A stretch of 64,000 nucleotides of DNA from Quillaja saponaria (Eukaryota; Streptophyta; Magnoliopsida; Fabales; Quillajaceae): contig CM055617.1 of the NCBI GenBank assembly GCA_029379385.1, positions 8,618,001 to 8,682,000 on the forward strand, read 5' to 3'. Position 1 is the stretch's first letter; each line of letters begins with the position of its first letter. Below, piece by piece: positions 26,567 through 36,567 of this stretch. The notes under the pieces were generated by a model that worked only from the letters and a program-made list of their open reading frames with translations, was not told the origin of the DNA and searched no databases. The position numbers and the translations under genes are program-made.

Positions 26567-28564
26567 ATTTTTGGGTGGTACTATAAAACACACCATCCGG
26601 TTGTCATTGCCATTTGGATGTCACACTGTCTTATTGAATGGTGACTATTTTAAGCATGTTAATGGTTGTGCTTAATTTAATTGATGCCTACTCCACCGAA
26701 AAAGGTATAGAAGGTTTTTCGCTTCAAGTGATGCCTACTCAGTTGAAGGGTTTGGAAAGATTTTTGCTGATAGCTCAAAAACACATTATCGATACTTGGA
26801 TTTAGTCCATTATTTTTGTGATCCTAAATCCAAGGAAAGTATTTGCCACGCCGTAAGAAGAAAATATGTGGCTTTCAATTTGATAGCACCAGGACATTAG
26901 GGAACAAATATTATGTTTAGCTCATAGTAGAATGCATGGAGTTCATACTACTTATGTCCGTTGGCAAACAAACTATAAATGTATCACTGTATTAAGATCT
27001 CCTCCTTCAAAGAAAGAAATTACAAAAAAGAAAAAGAAATAAGTTCTGGCTCTTCGAATTCCTTTAATGTTATAGTCCCTTTTTTAAGTCCTGATTTTTG
27101 TCTCCGGAAACTGGGATTGGCGACTGTTTTTTTATACAGGTTGCATTAAGTGATTTAATTTTCTGTAGTATGTCATGGGCGGATGTATTCTGAATTTGGG
27201 ATACATTCTTCTTTTGAGTTAATTTTTAGGAAATAAAATTCGAATTACAAAAAGTGCAAAACTTGTGTACACGGTACCTATATATCTCAAAGTTAAGAAT
27301 ATATATATATATTTTTTGACTTGTTTCAAATTAAAATTTTAGGGTGTTTGATTAGGATAAACGCAATCCGAAATAAAAGTTATATTTGTTCGTTTCACAA
27401 TAAGAAATTTTCAATTAATTTGTCCTTTATAAATACTAAAAATCTATTGCCACCCAGAAAATATTTAATTATCACACTTGAAAAAAAAGAAGGCAAAATG
27501 ACCCGATATGCCTCCCTCCTTCATCTCCTTCCCCCTTCATTCTCAGTTCACTTTAGAGACCTCTCCATCTCTTCTACAACTTTCATTCCTCCGGTGAGCT
27601 CTAGCTTTCTTCAATTTCTTTGATATGGTAGCAAGTAGGAAGGTAAGCCACCTCTATACAATTCTGTTACTAAATTTTCTCTTTCAATCTCCATTTTGAA
27701 ACTACGAAATTTTTATGTTTTTCATTCAATGTACGTAAATTATAAATTTTTGGTTTGTAGATTAATGTTTAATTTCGTTGAGTTCATGTTTTTAGGGTTT
27801 TTGAGGTATTTGATTTGAGACCGAAATTCTCCTTTCTAATCTCTTAAATTTCTATCTCTTTAAGGTTACTAGTTTACTGTGGGTTTAGGTTCATATTTCA
27901 ATTATGAAAGTGTAGTATTTGTGATTTTGAACCGATGAGTATTGTTGTTTCTCAAAATTAGGGGTCTTGAAATTTCTTATATTTTGAAGTTTTTACATGT
28001 GAAACTATACACATAATATATTGTAGGGGTATTTATTGCAAAATTTGCATATGTTTTCAGGAATTATTATTCACATCTATATGTGAAAATAAAAAGTTTT
28101 TATTTTTTATTTTTTTTATCTGAATAAATTATATCAAACCCAAACAAAAAATCAAAATTTATTCTTTAATGAGTTTTCTAAGCAAAATCATCAAGACGCC
28201 AAATCATTTGACCCGAACAACTCAACTAAGAACAAATAGTTCTATATTATATTATTTTTTAAAAACCAAAACAATAATTATATATCTAGAAATAAAAAGT
28301 CAAAACTCCATGTTTCATGCTTGTTGTGTTCACTTCATGTATGGAAGTTCAAAAGTAGCTTTTTATTTTTATTATTTTAAGTCAACCACGTAAAACTACT
28401 AAAATAGTATACTGACTATAGAATACCCCCAAAACTCAGAAATTTAAAGTTTTCAAACTGGTGAAAGCTTAAATTTATTACACTCAACTTTGACAGTTCC
28501 AAGTAAATGACCACACTCATCATATTCAAATGAGTTTCATGCATGTCTTCTTTCCCCCCAAAAG
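26567..28564. other. Intergenic region with a possible orphan first exon
   Basis: Mostly AT-rich sequence with no complete gene. The stretch 27495-27642 is different: a C/T-rich leader (CCTCCCTCCTTCATCTCC) is followed by an ATG at 27625, six codons (MVASRK) and a strong donor, AAG|GTAAGC, at 27642/27643. The next kilobase has T-rich intron-like sequence but no second exon that I can read. It looks like the promoter-proximal end of a gene whose body is missing. Confidence 0.4.
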
Positions 28565-30359
28565 TTATATTACACCCTTGAGAAAGCCAATGTAAAGTCT
28601 CTCCCATGCTTCCTTATCTGGCTCTTGTGACTCTAATATCTTCGTCTTCATCTCTTCAGCAAAATCCTCCTGCATATATATATCCCCACAATAAAATAGA
28701 AATTAAATTATATGATCGGTACCGTTCAGTGCGCTGATCAAATAAAATTATCAAGAAAGATCAAATGGTGAACATACTGTAACTTCATCACGTTCGAGAA
28801 GCTGGTCAATGAGGTTAATAAGAATGTCTTTGTTGTACTCGGGGTAGGCCTTGGGTGCCCAGGATGTGATCTCCATAGTCTAAACATTTCAATTTCAGTC
28901 TTGTCAGACCAAGCAATCACCTCAGCCTTATCAGGAAGCTCCATGACCTAGTTTAGTACGACAGGTTACCAGACATTGGATTATTAATTTCCACTAAGAA
29001 ACAATCATAGTCATGACTCAATGTTACCAAATCTATTTAAGGTATGTATATGCATACCTCGTCTTGATGGCATTCGATTATAGCTAATTTTGATGGTAGC
29101 TGGAGAAATGAGAAAGACAAGGCTGATGATGACAAGTTGATAGTCCTAACTCCGATATCCCACCCGGTGTGAGACCTTTCTGTTTTTCCACCCAATGCAC
29201 GGCAAAGTATCTAATACAAAAACCTAATAAATCAATCTCACATCTTAATCAAAAACACAAGTTAAAAAAAGAAAAGAGAGAAGTTAATTTTGGAAAGAAA
29301 AAGCTTGATTTTTATTTATACTTTTTTGTCAATTGAGAGGCCTATTAGGCCCAATAATCAGCTTAACTCGTATTTGTTAAGGCGAGTTGAATTTAAATCC
29401 TGTAAAAAATTGTTTGAGCAATTTACTATCAAATCAATTAAGTTACAATTATTGTCAATTTTTGCATATAAATACATTTATTATAGATTTATATGTAAAT
29501 AGTAAAATATTTATTAAGGAATACTAATCGAGTTGGCTCGTAAACTTATGAATCGAGTTTTTAAAGATTGAACTTCGGCTTATTGTATTAAACAAGTTCA
29601 AAATAAAGTTCAAAATTAATTAATTTAGAAAACGAGTTGAACTCAGGTTTAAGTACTTAACGAGTAGATTAAGAACTAGTTTGACTCATTGTTACCTCTT
29701 ATTATTGGGCCAATATGATCCCAAGAGAAAATAACAAAAAAGAAAGAAGCAATCAATGAGTTAGATAATTTAATCTAACGTATGCATGTGGTAGAGTAGT
29801 TAAAGAACACATGCACAAAAGCTTATATATGATGGTAGCTAGAAAGATTTTGATGTTCCCTTACTTACTAAAAATGAAATATTTTCAAAATAATAGCTCA
29901 CTACTTACAAAAAATTAATATAACAAACAATATTAACAATTTTTTTCAATATATTAAAAAAATATATATATCCTCCCATGCATTTCATAGTTTAAAAATA
30001 TAGAAAAATTAACTAAATCTGATAATAATTAAACAAATGAAATAATTACCTGGTGACCAATGCAAATACCCATAATCTTCTTTCTCATTGAGTCCAACTT
30101 CTTAACCAAATTCACCAGCTTACAAATCCAAGACTCATTTCCATGGGCGTCACTGCAACTTCCGGTGATCACAAACCCATCGTAATCTCCGACCTCGTCG
30201 TCATCAGGAAACTCATCGGACACCACCTTGTACACGTCCCACGTTTCACCTTCCTCGGCCATCATTTTGAAAAAAAACTCCAAAATACCCTCCATACAAG
30301 TTTTTCACATACTCTGAATCCTCTGCGCACAACAACACCGCAAACCTCTTCCCTGTCAT
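28565..30359 (-). pseudogene. Gamma-glutamyl peptidase-like class I glutamine amidotransferase with three +1 frame breaks
   Basis: Four exons, transcript order: 30359-30050, 29210-29058, 28947-28778 and 28669-28565. The protein follows plant GGP1/GGP3-type enzymes, cytosolic peptidases that trim glutathione conjugates in glucosinolate and camalexin synthesis. Visible blocks: start MTGKRFAVLLCAEDSEYVKN, DYDGFVITGSCSDAHGNESW, nucleophile elbow GICIGHQ at the end of exon 1, and C-terminus KEAWERLYIGFLKGVI. The frame is broken three times, each by one extra base: the T8 run at 30270-30277 (coding strand), near 28878-28879, and at 28846. Dropping one base at each gives 244 aa with Cys99, His188 (QGHPEY) and Glu190 in place, a normal length and triad. 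No in-frame stop, missing exon or lost splice site is present. It may be a working gene with sequence errors; formally, as read, it is broken. Confidence 0.8.
29348..29713. mobile_element. Possible small transposon relic in the first GGP-like intron
   Basis: AGGCCCAATAAT at 29347-29358 is mirrored by ATTATTGGGCCA at about 29701-29712. The sequence between is rich in the GAGTTGAACTCAGGTTTAAG type of words common in old plant non-autonomous elements. Element ends and a target-site duplication could not be fixed, so class is open. Confidence 0.35.
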
Positions 30360-30630
30360 TTTCTCTATCTTTCTCTAACACAGACACTAAACTTACAGAG
30401 AAAAAAAGAGTGATCAATGATTTATTTCTCTCTGTAAGAAAAAATAGAACAGAAAGGCAGGAGAAGAAATGTAGTGCTAAGAATGTGTTTATGGGATACC
30501 AAAGTGGTTGGTTTTAAAGGGTTGATATTATAAGAATGGACAAGTTTTGTGAATATATTTACAGTTTTGTATTATACTTGGATTGAACAACAAAGAACTA
30601 AGAGTGAAACTGTCAGTTGGTATTATAAAA

Positions 30631-30790
30631 AGGATTTTTCTAATGCCAATGTAATAAATAAATTTTTATAAAAAGTTTATGCATTAAGTAATAATGAAAT
30701 TATAATTAACTATCTTAATAGATATTATAAATTTTTTATCTATAAAATCTTAACAAGTATCTTTAAAATACTTATTAAAAATCTTTTAAA
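30631..30790 (-). mobile_element. Shortened relative of the 50.2-kb MITE
   Basis: Read on the minus strand, the segment starts AAGATACTTGTTAAGATTTT and ends ATTGGCATTAGAAAAATCC. The copy at 50213-50515 has AAGATACTTATTAAGATTCT near its left end and GGGCACTAGTTAGAAAAAC at its right end. Order and orientation agree, and the middle is shorter and diverged. One end is unclear and no target-site duplication was seen. Confidence 0.4.
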
Positions 30791-30994
30791 AATGAAAAGT
30801 TTGGTGAATATATTTATGGTTACGTATTATATTTATTTGGACTGAACAAAAAAATTCAAAGTATCCATTACTGAAAATAGTAATCACATGAATTAATACA
30901 TGTGTCAGTCATCTCAATATGTACTTGAGAGTATTGGGTGAAATAATATATAAGAGGTGAGCTGAGTCCTTAATTTAATTAGTTATTACATTTT

Positions 30995-31077
30995 AATTGT
31001 GTCTAATTTAGTCCCTTACTTTTATTGATTGTATCTAATTTAGTCCCTTACTTTTATTGATTGTGTCTAATTTAGTT
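30995..31077. repeat. 32-bp tandem repeat, about 2.6 copies
   Basis: The unit reads ATTGATTGTRTCTAATTTAG followed by TCCCTTACTTTT. Copies are almost identical, with one A/G difference between full units, so the duplication is recent compared with the degenerate array further right. Confidence 0.8.
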
Positions 31078-31739
31078 TCAATATTTTTTTTTCTTGTAGA
31101 AAAATTGAAAAAAATGCTTTGTTTCGTTTAAATTAATTTATAAAATTAAACAATTTTTAAAACTTGTAAAAGTTCAACTGAATTTTTCTTTGTTTAAATT
31201 ATGACATGAAGAAACTACTTTTCTTTTACATAATTAAGCATAAAGTAATTGTGAAATATTAAAAAGAGAAAAGGTTGTTGCACCCTCTTTGTTCAAACCA
31301 AAATGAAGAGAAAACGTAAAATTAAATTTAATTAAAAGAATTCAATAAGACAAAAAGATATTAAATTTAATAATTTAAATAAAAATAAACATTAGTAACA
31401 TTAAATAGCATGCTAACAATTTTTTCCTTAGTGATTTAAATAGAAAAACAAAGCTTGCGTGGACACAAATGACCTTAAACTAAATAAAAAAAATTATTTA
31501 ATATATATTTCTGTGCTTAAATTTTAATTTATATAATAGAAATGCCAACATAAATTTGAGGCATAATTGGCCCCATTAAATAATTTTGTCATGATTTTTT
31601 TTTTGTGTGGATAATTAAGACCATATTAATTAATTGCATAAGCTTATACACACAATCCCTGCATCAAACACGTATTCCTCTGAATTTAATATAGATATAA
31701 TCCTACTTTGAAATGACTAAATAATTTAATCATGTTTTA

Positions 31740-33030
31740 TTTTTTTTTTTTGACATCATCAATCATGAGATTTTTTTTATTCTTGTTCAAGATAGAAAGT
31801 GGAAAAATGAGAGGTTTGGTTTCTCTTTTGACTTTTTGAGTTTGAATTTTCTTGAGAAACCGCAAGAAGAAAAATCTCTACCATCTCAATATGGATAACC
31901 AGCCTTTAATTGTATAAAAAAACATGAATTATAAGTGAGGTACACATAAACTATTAAATAAAAAGGAAGGATTATGGTCTATATAGGAATGTAGATTTAG
32001 GAAATACTACCTTATAATTTTATATAATAATTTTTAAGAGAATTCTAAATATCACTTCGAAACTTAAAAAGAAAAAAAAAAAAGGGAATATGGTTTATAT
32101 GAGAATGTAGATTTGGAAAATACTACAATGTAATTTAATATAACAAATTTTTAAGAGAAAATTTTCACAAGTGTTATTTTCTTGACATTTGTCAAGATAG
32201 AAAGTGGACAAGCATTTGGAAAATTGGATAAACATTGAGAAGGGAAGGAGCTTGGTCTATTTTAGAGTAGTCTCGTGGAATTAATTAGGAAATACCTACC
32301 TTACAAATTAATCTAAAAAAGTTTTTGGGAGAAATTTTTTGACATTATCAATAACAATTTTTTTCCCTTGTCAAGATAGAAAGTGTACAAGCATTGACAA
32401 GAGAAGGAACTTGGTATATTTTAGAGTAGTCATGGTCTCATGGAAATGTAAAATTAGGAAATACTACTGTAAACCTACCTTCAAATTTAATCTAACAAAT
32501 TACAAATGTTTTTCTTCTTTGTCAAGATTGAAAGTGGATGTACAAGCATTGAGAAGGGAAGAAACTTGGTAGTCATGAGAATGTAAAATTAAGAAATACT
32601 GTAATTTAATATATAACATTTTTTTAGGAGAAAAATTTCAGCATTATCAATCACAAATATTTTTTTTTTTTAAATTTCTTTGTCAAGATAGAAATTGGAA
32701 AAGCATTTGGGAAAAGTGGAAAAGCATAGAGAAGGGAAGGAGTGTGATATTCTTAGAGTAGTCATGGAAATGTAAAATTAGAAAATATTACCCTAAAACT
32801 ATCTTGTAATTTAATCTAATAACTGTTTTGGAGAAAGTTTTCAACATTACCAATCATATAAATGTTTTTTCTTTTCTCTGTCAAGATAGAAACTGAACAA
32901 GCATTTGGGAAAAGTGGACAACCATTAAGAAATGGAAGAAATTTGGCCTTGGCCTTTTAAAAGTCACGAGAACGTCTAATTAGAAAATACTACTCTAAAA
33001 GACTAAAACTATCTTGTAATTTAGGTTAAG
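31740..33030. repeat. Degenerate tandem array, units about 150-200 bp
   Basis: The phrase GTCAAGATAGAAAGTGGACA or a close variant recurs at 31786, 32191, 32370, 32521, 32682 and 32880. Each is followed in the same order by AAGCATTTGGGAAAAGTGG, GAGAAGGGAAGGAGCTTGG, TTAGAGTAGTCATGG, GTAAAATTAGGAAATACTAC, a CTTGTAATTTAATCTAA block and CATTATCAATCA with a T run. Extra partial units begin near 31975 and 32078. Spacing varies (151-198 bp between full copies; 405 between the first two) and copies differ by many substitutions and indels. I see no coding capacity. It does not resemble a TE family I know. Confidence 0.75.
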
Positions 33031-34225
33031 TTTAGTAATACTTTTCAAGAGAGTTCTATAACTTTTTCAAAAACTACAACACGCATAATTGTTTGGTTAA
33101 TTTTTTGAAATGTGTTTTTTCTACTGGCTTTTAAAAGTTAGGAATATTTTTAAAATTAAGCAGCATAGGGATGTTTTTAAAAGTTGATTGTGAATTTACA
33201 CAACAACTTTTTAAAAGTTACATCAATACCAAATTCAATCTTAATCTAAACAATTTTTAAAACAAGCATCGGAAAAATGAGTTGGGAGATAAATACCCAT
33301 ACCAAATACTTATAACGTTCAAATCTTCATAAGCAACAAACTGACAAGATGCATTTGCTAGTTGGGTTCGTAAATTATTGGAAGAAATGTTTAATTTGTT
33401 TTACAAATTAAATTTTTAGTACTAATATTCCAAAAATTGTGATGTACTCCAAATTTCTGAAGATATTTTTTAATTGACCTTAACTTTGTAAAAGTTAGTG
33501 TCATATATTTTCACCACGCTTCAAAAGCAGAGTCCAAGTGAGTAATCAAACCCATACTTGATTATTTTCAATAACTCTCATTAGAAGAAGTAAACCAATG
33601 AAATGGATTATATGCTTTACAACTTTATTTAGTGTTTTCCTCCTTCGTGAAAATGCTAAATTTTCTCATGCATAAATAGAGGAAATTATTAGATTCAACC
33701 ATTGTAAGGAAGTGCAATAATCAAAACCAAAACCAATGAGGAGAATAATTCAAATCTCTTAGGATTATTTTGTGTATATTAGTTGGGTCTGGATCTTAAT
33801 TCTTACTTTCACACATTAGAGGCTTACAGCCCATTTCTTTTGGTCTAGGTTGCTACCATGTTTAGCCCATCTTTTTGTACAGACTAAAAGCATCAATAAA
33901 ATTGTCTCGGAGCATAAAGTGGTTAGAACTTAAAATGATAAATAAATATATTTTAGTCCTTACTAACATAATTAGAGTTAGTATAAGAGAGATTCATATC
34001 TTTTCGAATTGGAGAGATTTTAGAGTTGAAGCCACTAGAAACGGGGCATGAAATAATATTCATGAAAAAGAAAAAAATTCAAGTAGACAAACCAATACAA
34101 AAAAGTTCAACAACATTACTTGATAAAATTGTTGCCCTATGACCAAATGACTTAATTATCATGAAAAAGAGAAGACCGCAATTTTAGTTGAACTAATTAT
34201 TAAACTAAGCAGAATTATTCTACAG

Positions 34226-35612
34226 CTAAGAAATCACTTGTAGCAAATTCTTAAAATCTCTTCTAGCAATCCCATTTGGTCCAGCAGCCTTCACCACAAC
34301 CTCTTTGAGTACATGAGCTTTCTGTCTCATAATCTTCCCTTGTTCATGTACCAAAACAATTTCCAAGCTCTTTACTAATCCACTCTTTGTGAATGCACCA
34401 CCACAAATTCTCACACCAATCCCCCACACCTCTTCTACCATTCTCCCAGTCATCCAGTGATCGCCAAAGAAAGGCCTACAAATCATTGGAACTGCATTTG
34501 CAATACTCTCATAAACAGAATTACACCCACAATGTGTCACAAACACTCCTATTGAATCATGTGCCAAAACTTCAGCCTGTGGTGCCCATGACACTACCTT
34601 CCCTTTCATTGCTATTCTCCCCAAAAATCCATTTGGCAAATTGTTTTTCAGATTGTCCCTAAGGGACCAAATAAATGGAATTTCACTAGTTTCCAATGCC
34701 TCAGCTAATTGAATTAACTCATCAAGAGGAGGTGTTGCCACTGTTCCAAAGCTTAGGTATGCTACAGACATTGGCTTTTGCTTGTCCAACCATGACAAAC
34801 ACCCTGTTGTATCTAAATCAGATTGTGGCAAAGACAGCTGGGGAATTGATATAGTCAGAAATCCAACAAATAGCAAATTGGGAAGTTTCCGTTTCAAATC
34901 ATTGTTAAGTAAACTAGGATTAAGTTCTTCATAGAAATTCATTACCACGACAGATGCTTTTGGGAACACTTGTCCAATTCGACTCAATGTTTTTGAGAAG
35001 AATGTTTCCCCTGAAAGAACTTCCTCAGGGGAATCAGCAATGCGCATTACAGATAACCCTGGAATGATTTCCAGGGTTTGGTCATTGAGATCATTAACAT
35101 TATAATTGTTTTCGATTCTATTAGAATTGAAATTAATAAGCTCGCGAATGAGATCAGTATAAAGGTGAGCAGAAAGGGTGCAGGGTAAAGGTATCCAAAT
35201 TGGGATCCAAGGTATTTGCATTTGTTCAGCAATTTGTGCAGCAAATGTTAAAAAACCATCTGTTATCAAGCATCTAATCCTTCTACCTGTCTCCTCCACA
35301 ACATTGTCCAAAACCTTTTGGAAATTCTCTGGCGCGGCCATGAGGAATAGATCAACTTCCTCTAGTGGATTATTACCAGAAAACACATGATTTGCAGGCA
35401 CACCATCTTCAACATTGTAGGCTTTTATATTATTAGGAAGGGTAGGAATATGCTTTTGAAAAAAATGTGGCATTAGATTTTGCTGTGTTGAAGAATGAAT
35501 ATTGTATTTGAGGGGTGGCTTTTGCTAATTTGCCTGCCAGATTGAGAACTGGTTTGGCATGGCAGCCAAATGGAAATGCCAAAACAGCAACATGTGATGA
35601 ACTTTGAAACAT
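34226..35612 (-). pseudogene. UGT78-type flavonoid 3-O-glycosyltransferase, one +1 frame break
   Basis: A single-exon family 1 glycosyltransferase. From the ATG at 35612 the frame reads MFQSSSHVAVLAFPFGCHAK, with catalytic His18, to a T7 run (35459-35465), where it shifts. The rest is open to the stop at 34226. Dropping one T gives 461 aa, normal for UGT78. Asp118 (CLITDGF) is the catalytic partner. The 44-residue PSPG box spans 342-385 (start WAPQAEVLAHDSIGVFVTHC) with HCGCNS and ends in His385 (FFGDH). In this box a final Gln is typical of glucosyltransferases, while His marks characterised galactosyltransferases such as Aralia ACGaT; hence UDP-galactose is a reasonable donor guess. The likely reaction is 3-O-glycosylation of flavonols or anthocyanidins in the cytosol. 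As read the N-terminal 51 residues are out of frame with the rest. With no other damage, sequence error is a serious alternative to pseudogene. Confidence 0.82.
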
Positions 35613-36567
35613 TGTCAATTGTTTGGATTAAGCTTTTGTCAAATTGGACATTTAAGATGATACTTAAAACTAGAAAATTATGGCATTTTCGTTACAAAAC
35701 TGGAAATAAAATGATATAGTACGTAACATAATGAAACTTGCAAATTTCAGTTAGTAATTAATGATTCTTGCCTCTCCTTCTCAAGCAGTTTCCAAGTAAA
35801 TATAATTATTGTGCAAAAAAAATAATAATTAACCGTTGTTACAATGTGGGTTTTAATTTGATAAGTTACATCCACGTTACAGTTACTATTATAAATCATA
35901 ATGAAAGACTAGACTTGCATAAAATTAATCCTCAAATCACTTTAATCACTAATTGATGTTGAGCGCCACTACTCTTTACATGAACATCTCTTATAATTAT
36001 CTAAAATTAGAACATAACCATCAAAAACATCCTTTAACTTAAAAAAAAAACCAGAAAACCCTAGGAAAGTTGGAAGAAGAACTTGTAGATCATCACTTAC
36101 AACAATTTGACTAATATAAATCACTCGTTGGATCGATGACATGTCATCCACATTTAGACTAAGTAATTTATAAAAATTTTACTTAACCCAATCCTTTACA
36201 CTAAAAAATCTCCCACTTTTAGACCCAATTCTTTCCTCTGATCAGTACCCTTCTATTTACTTCTCATTCACCCATTCCGGCCAGTGTTGAAAATATGCAA
36301 GATCTTCCATAATTCCTTACCTTCTTCAAATATTAGCTGCTCTAATGGTTGGACATACAAAGTGCTAGTTTTGGAACATTGGCCAGATTAATCTAAGGTA
36401 TTTGCTATATTATCTAAAGTATTACTGGAGAGAACATGGGAGGATAAGATACTGACTCCCAATCTAGAGGAAAGAAAAGGGGAATGGGAAAAGTTATAAA
36501 TTCATTATGCACGTCCATATAATTTCTCGGAAGTTTAAACGATGATTATTAGTAATAATTACATTTT
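35613..36567. other. Spacer between the UGT and ALDH genes
   Basis: It contains the UGT promoter side (35613 upward) and the dehydrogenase 3' untranslated side (below 36568). Sequence is AT-rich. I see no open frame with family features, and no repeat with clear ends. Confidence 0.5.

Larger units (their letters stand above)
30360..34225. other. Repeat-rich intergenic region
   Basis: The leader and promoter of the GGP-like gene should lie just above 30359, where the sequence is C/T-rich on the coding strand. From about 30630 on I see only repeats: a relic of the MITE family found at 50.2 kb (30631-30790), a 32-bp tandem repeat (30995-31077) and the degenerate array at 31740-33030. Bases 33030-34225 are AT-rich with no gene recognised; the last part is probably UGT 3' untranslated sequence. 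Confidence 0.6.

Noticed and set aside
28565..30359. Certain, ancient GGP pseudogene
   Set aside because: All splice sites, the catalytic Cys and the C-terminus are preserved, and the breaks are single extra bases only; the pseudogene label is kept only because the sequence as given is out of frame.
30143..30517. 124-codon plus-strand open frame
   Set aside because: It lies antisense to exon 1 of the GGP-like gene and has no family features; the minus-strand reading aligns along its length with a known enzyme family.
31740..33030. CRISPR-like repeat array
   Set aside because: Units are long, degenerate and variably spaced in a plant nuclear spacer, with no short identical repeats or unique spacers.
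34393..35390. Plus-strand open frames opposite the UGT
   Set aside because: They are antisense to a strongly conserved PSPG-containing glycosyltransferase and show no features of their own.
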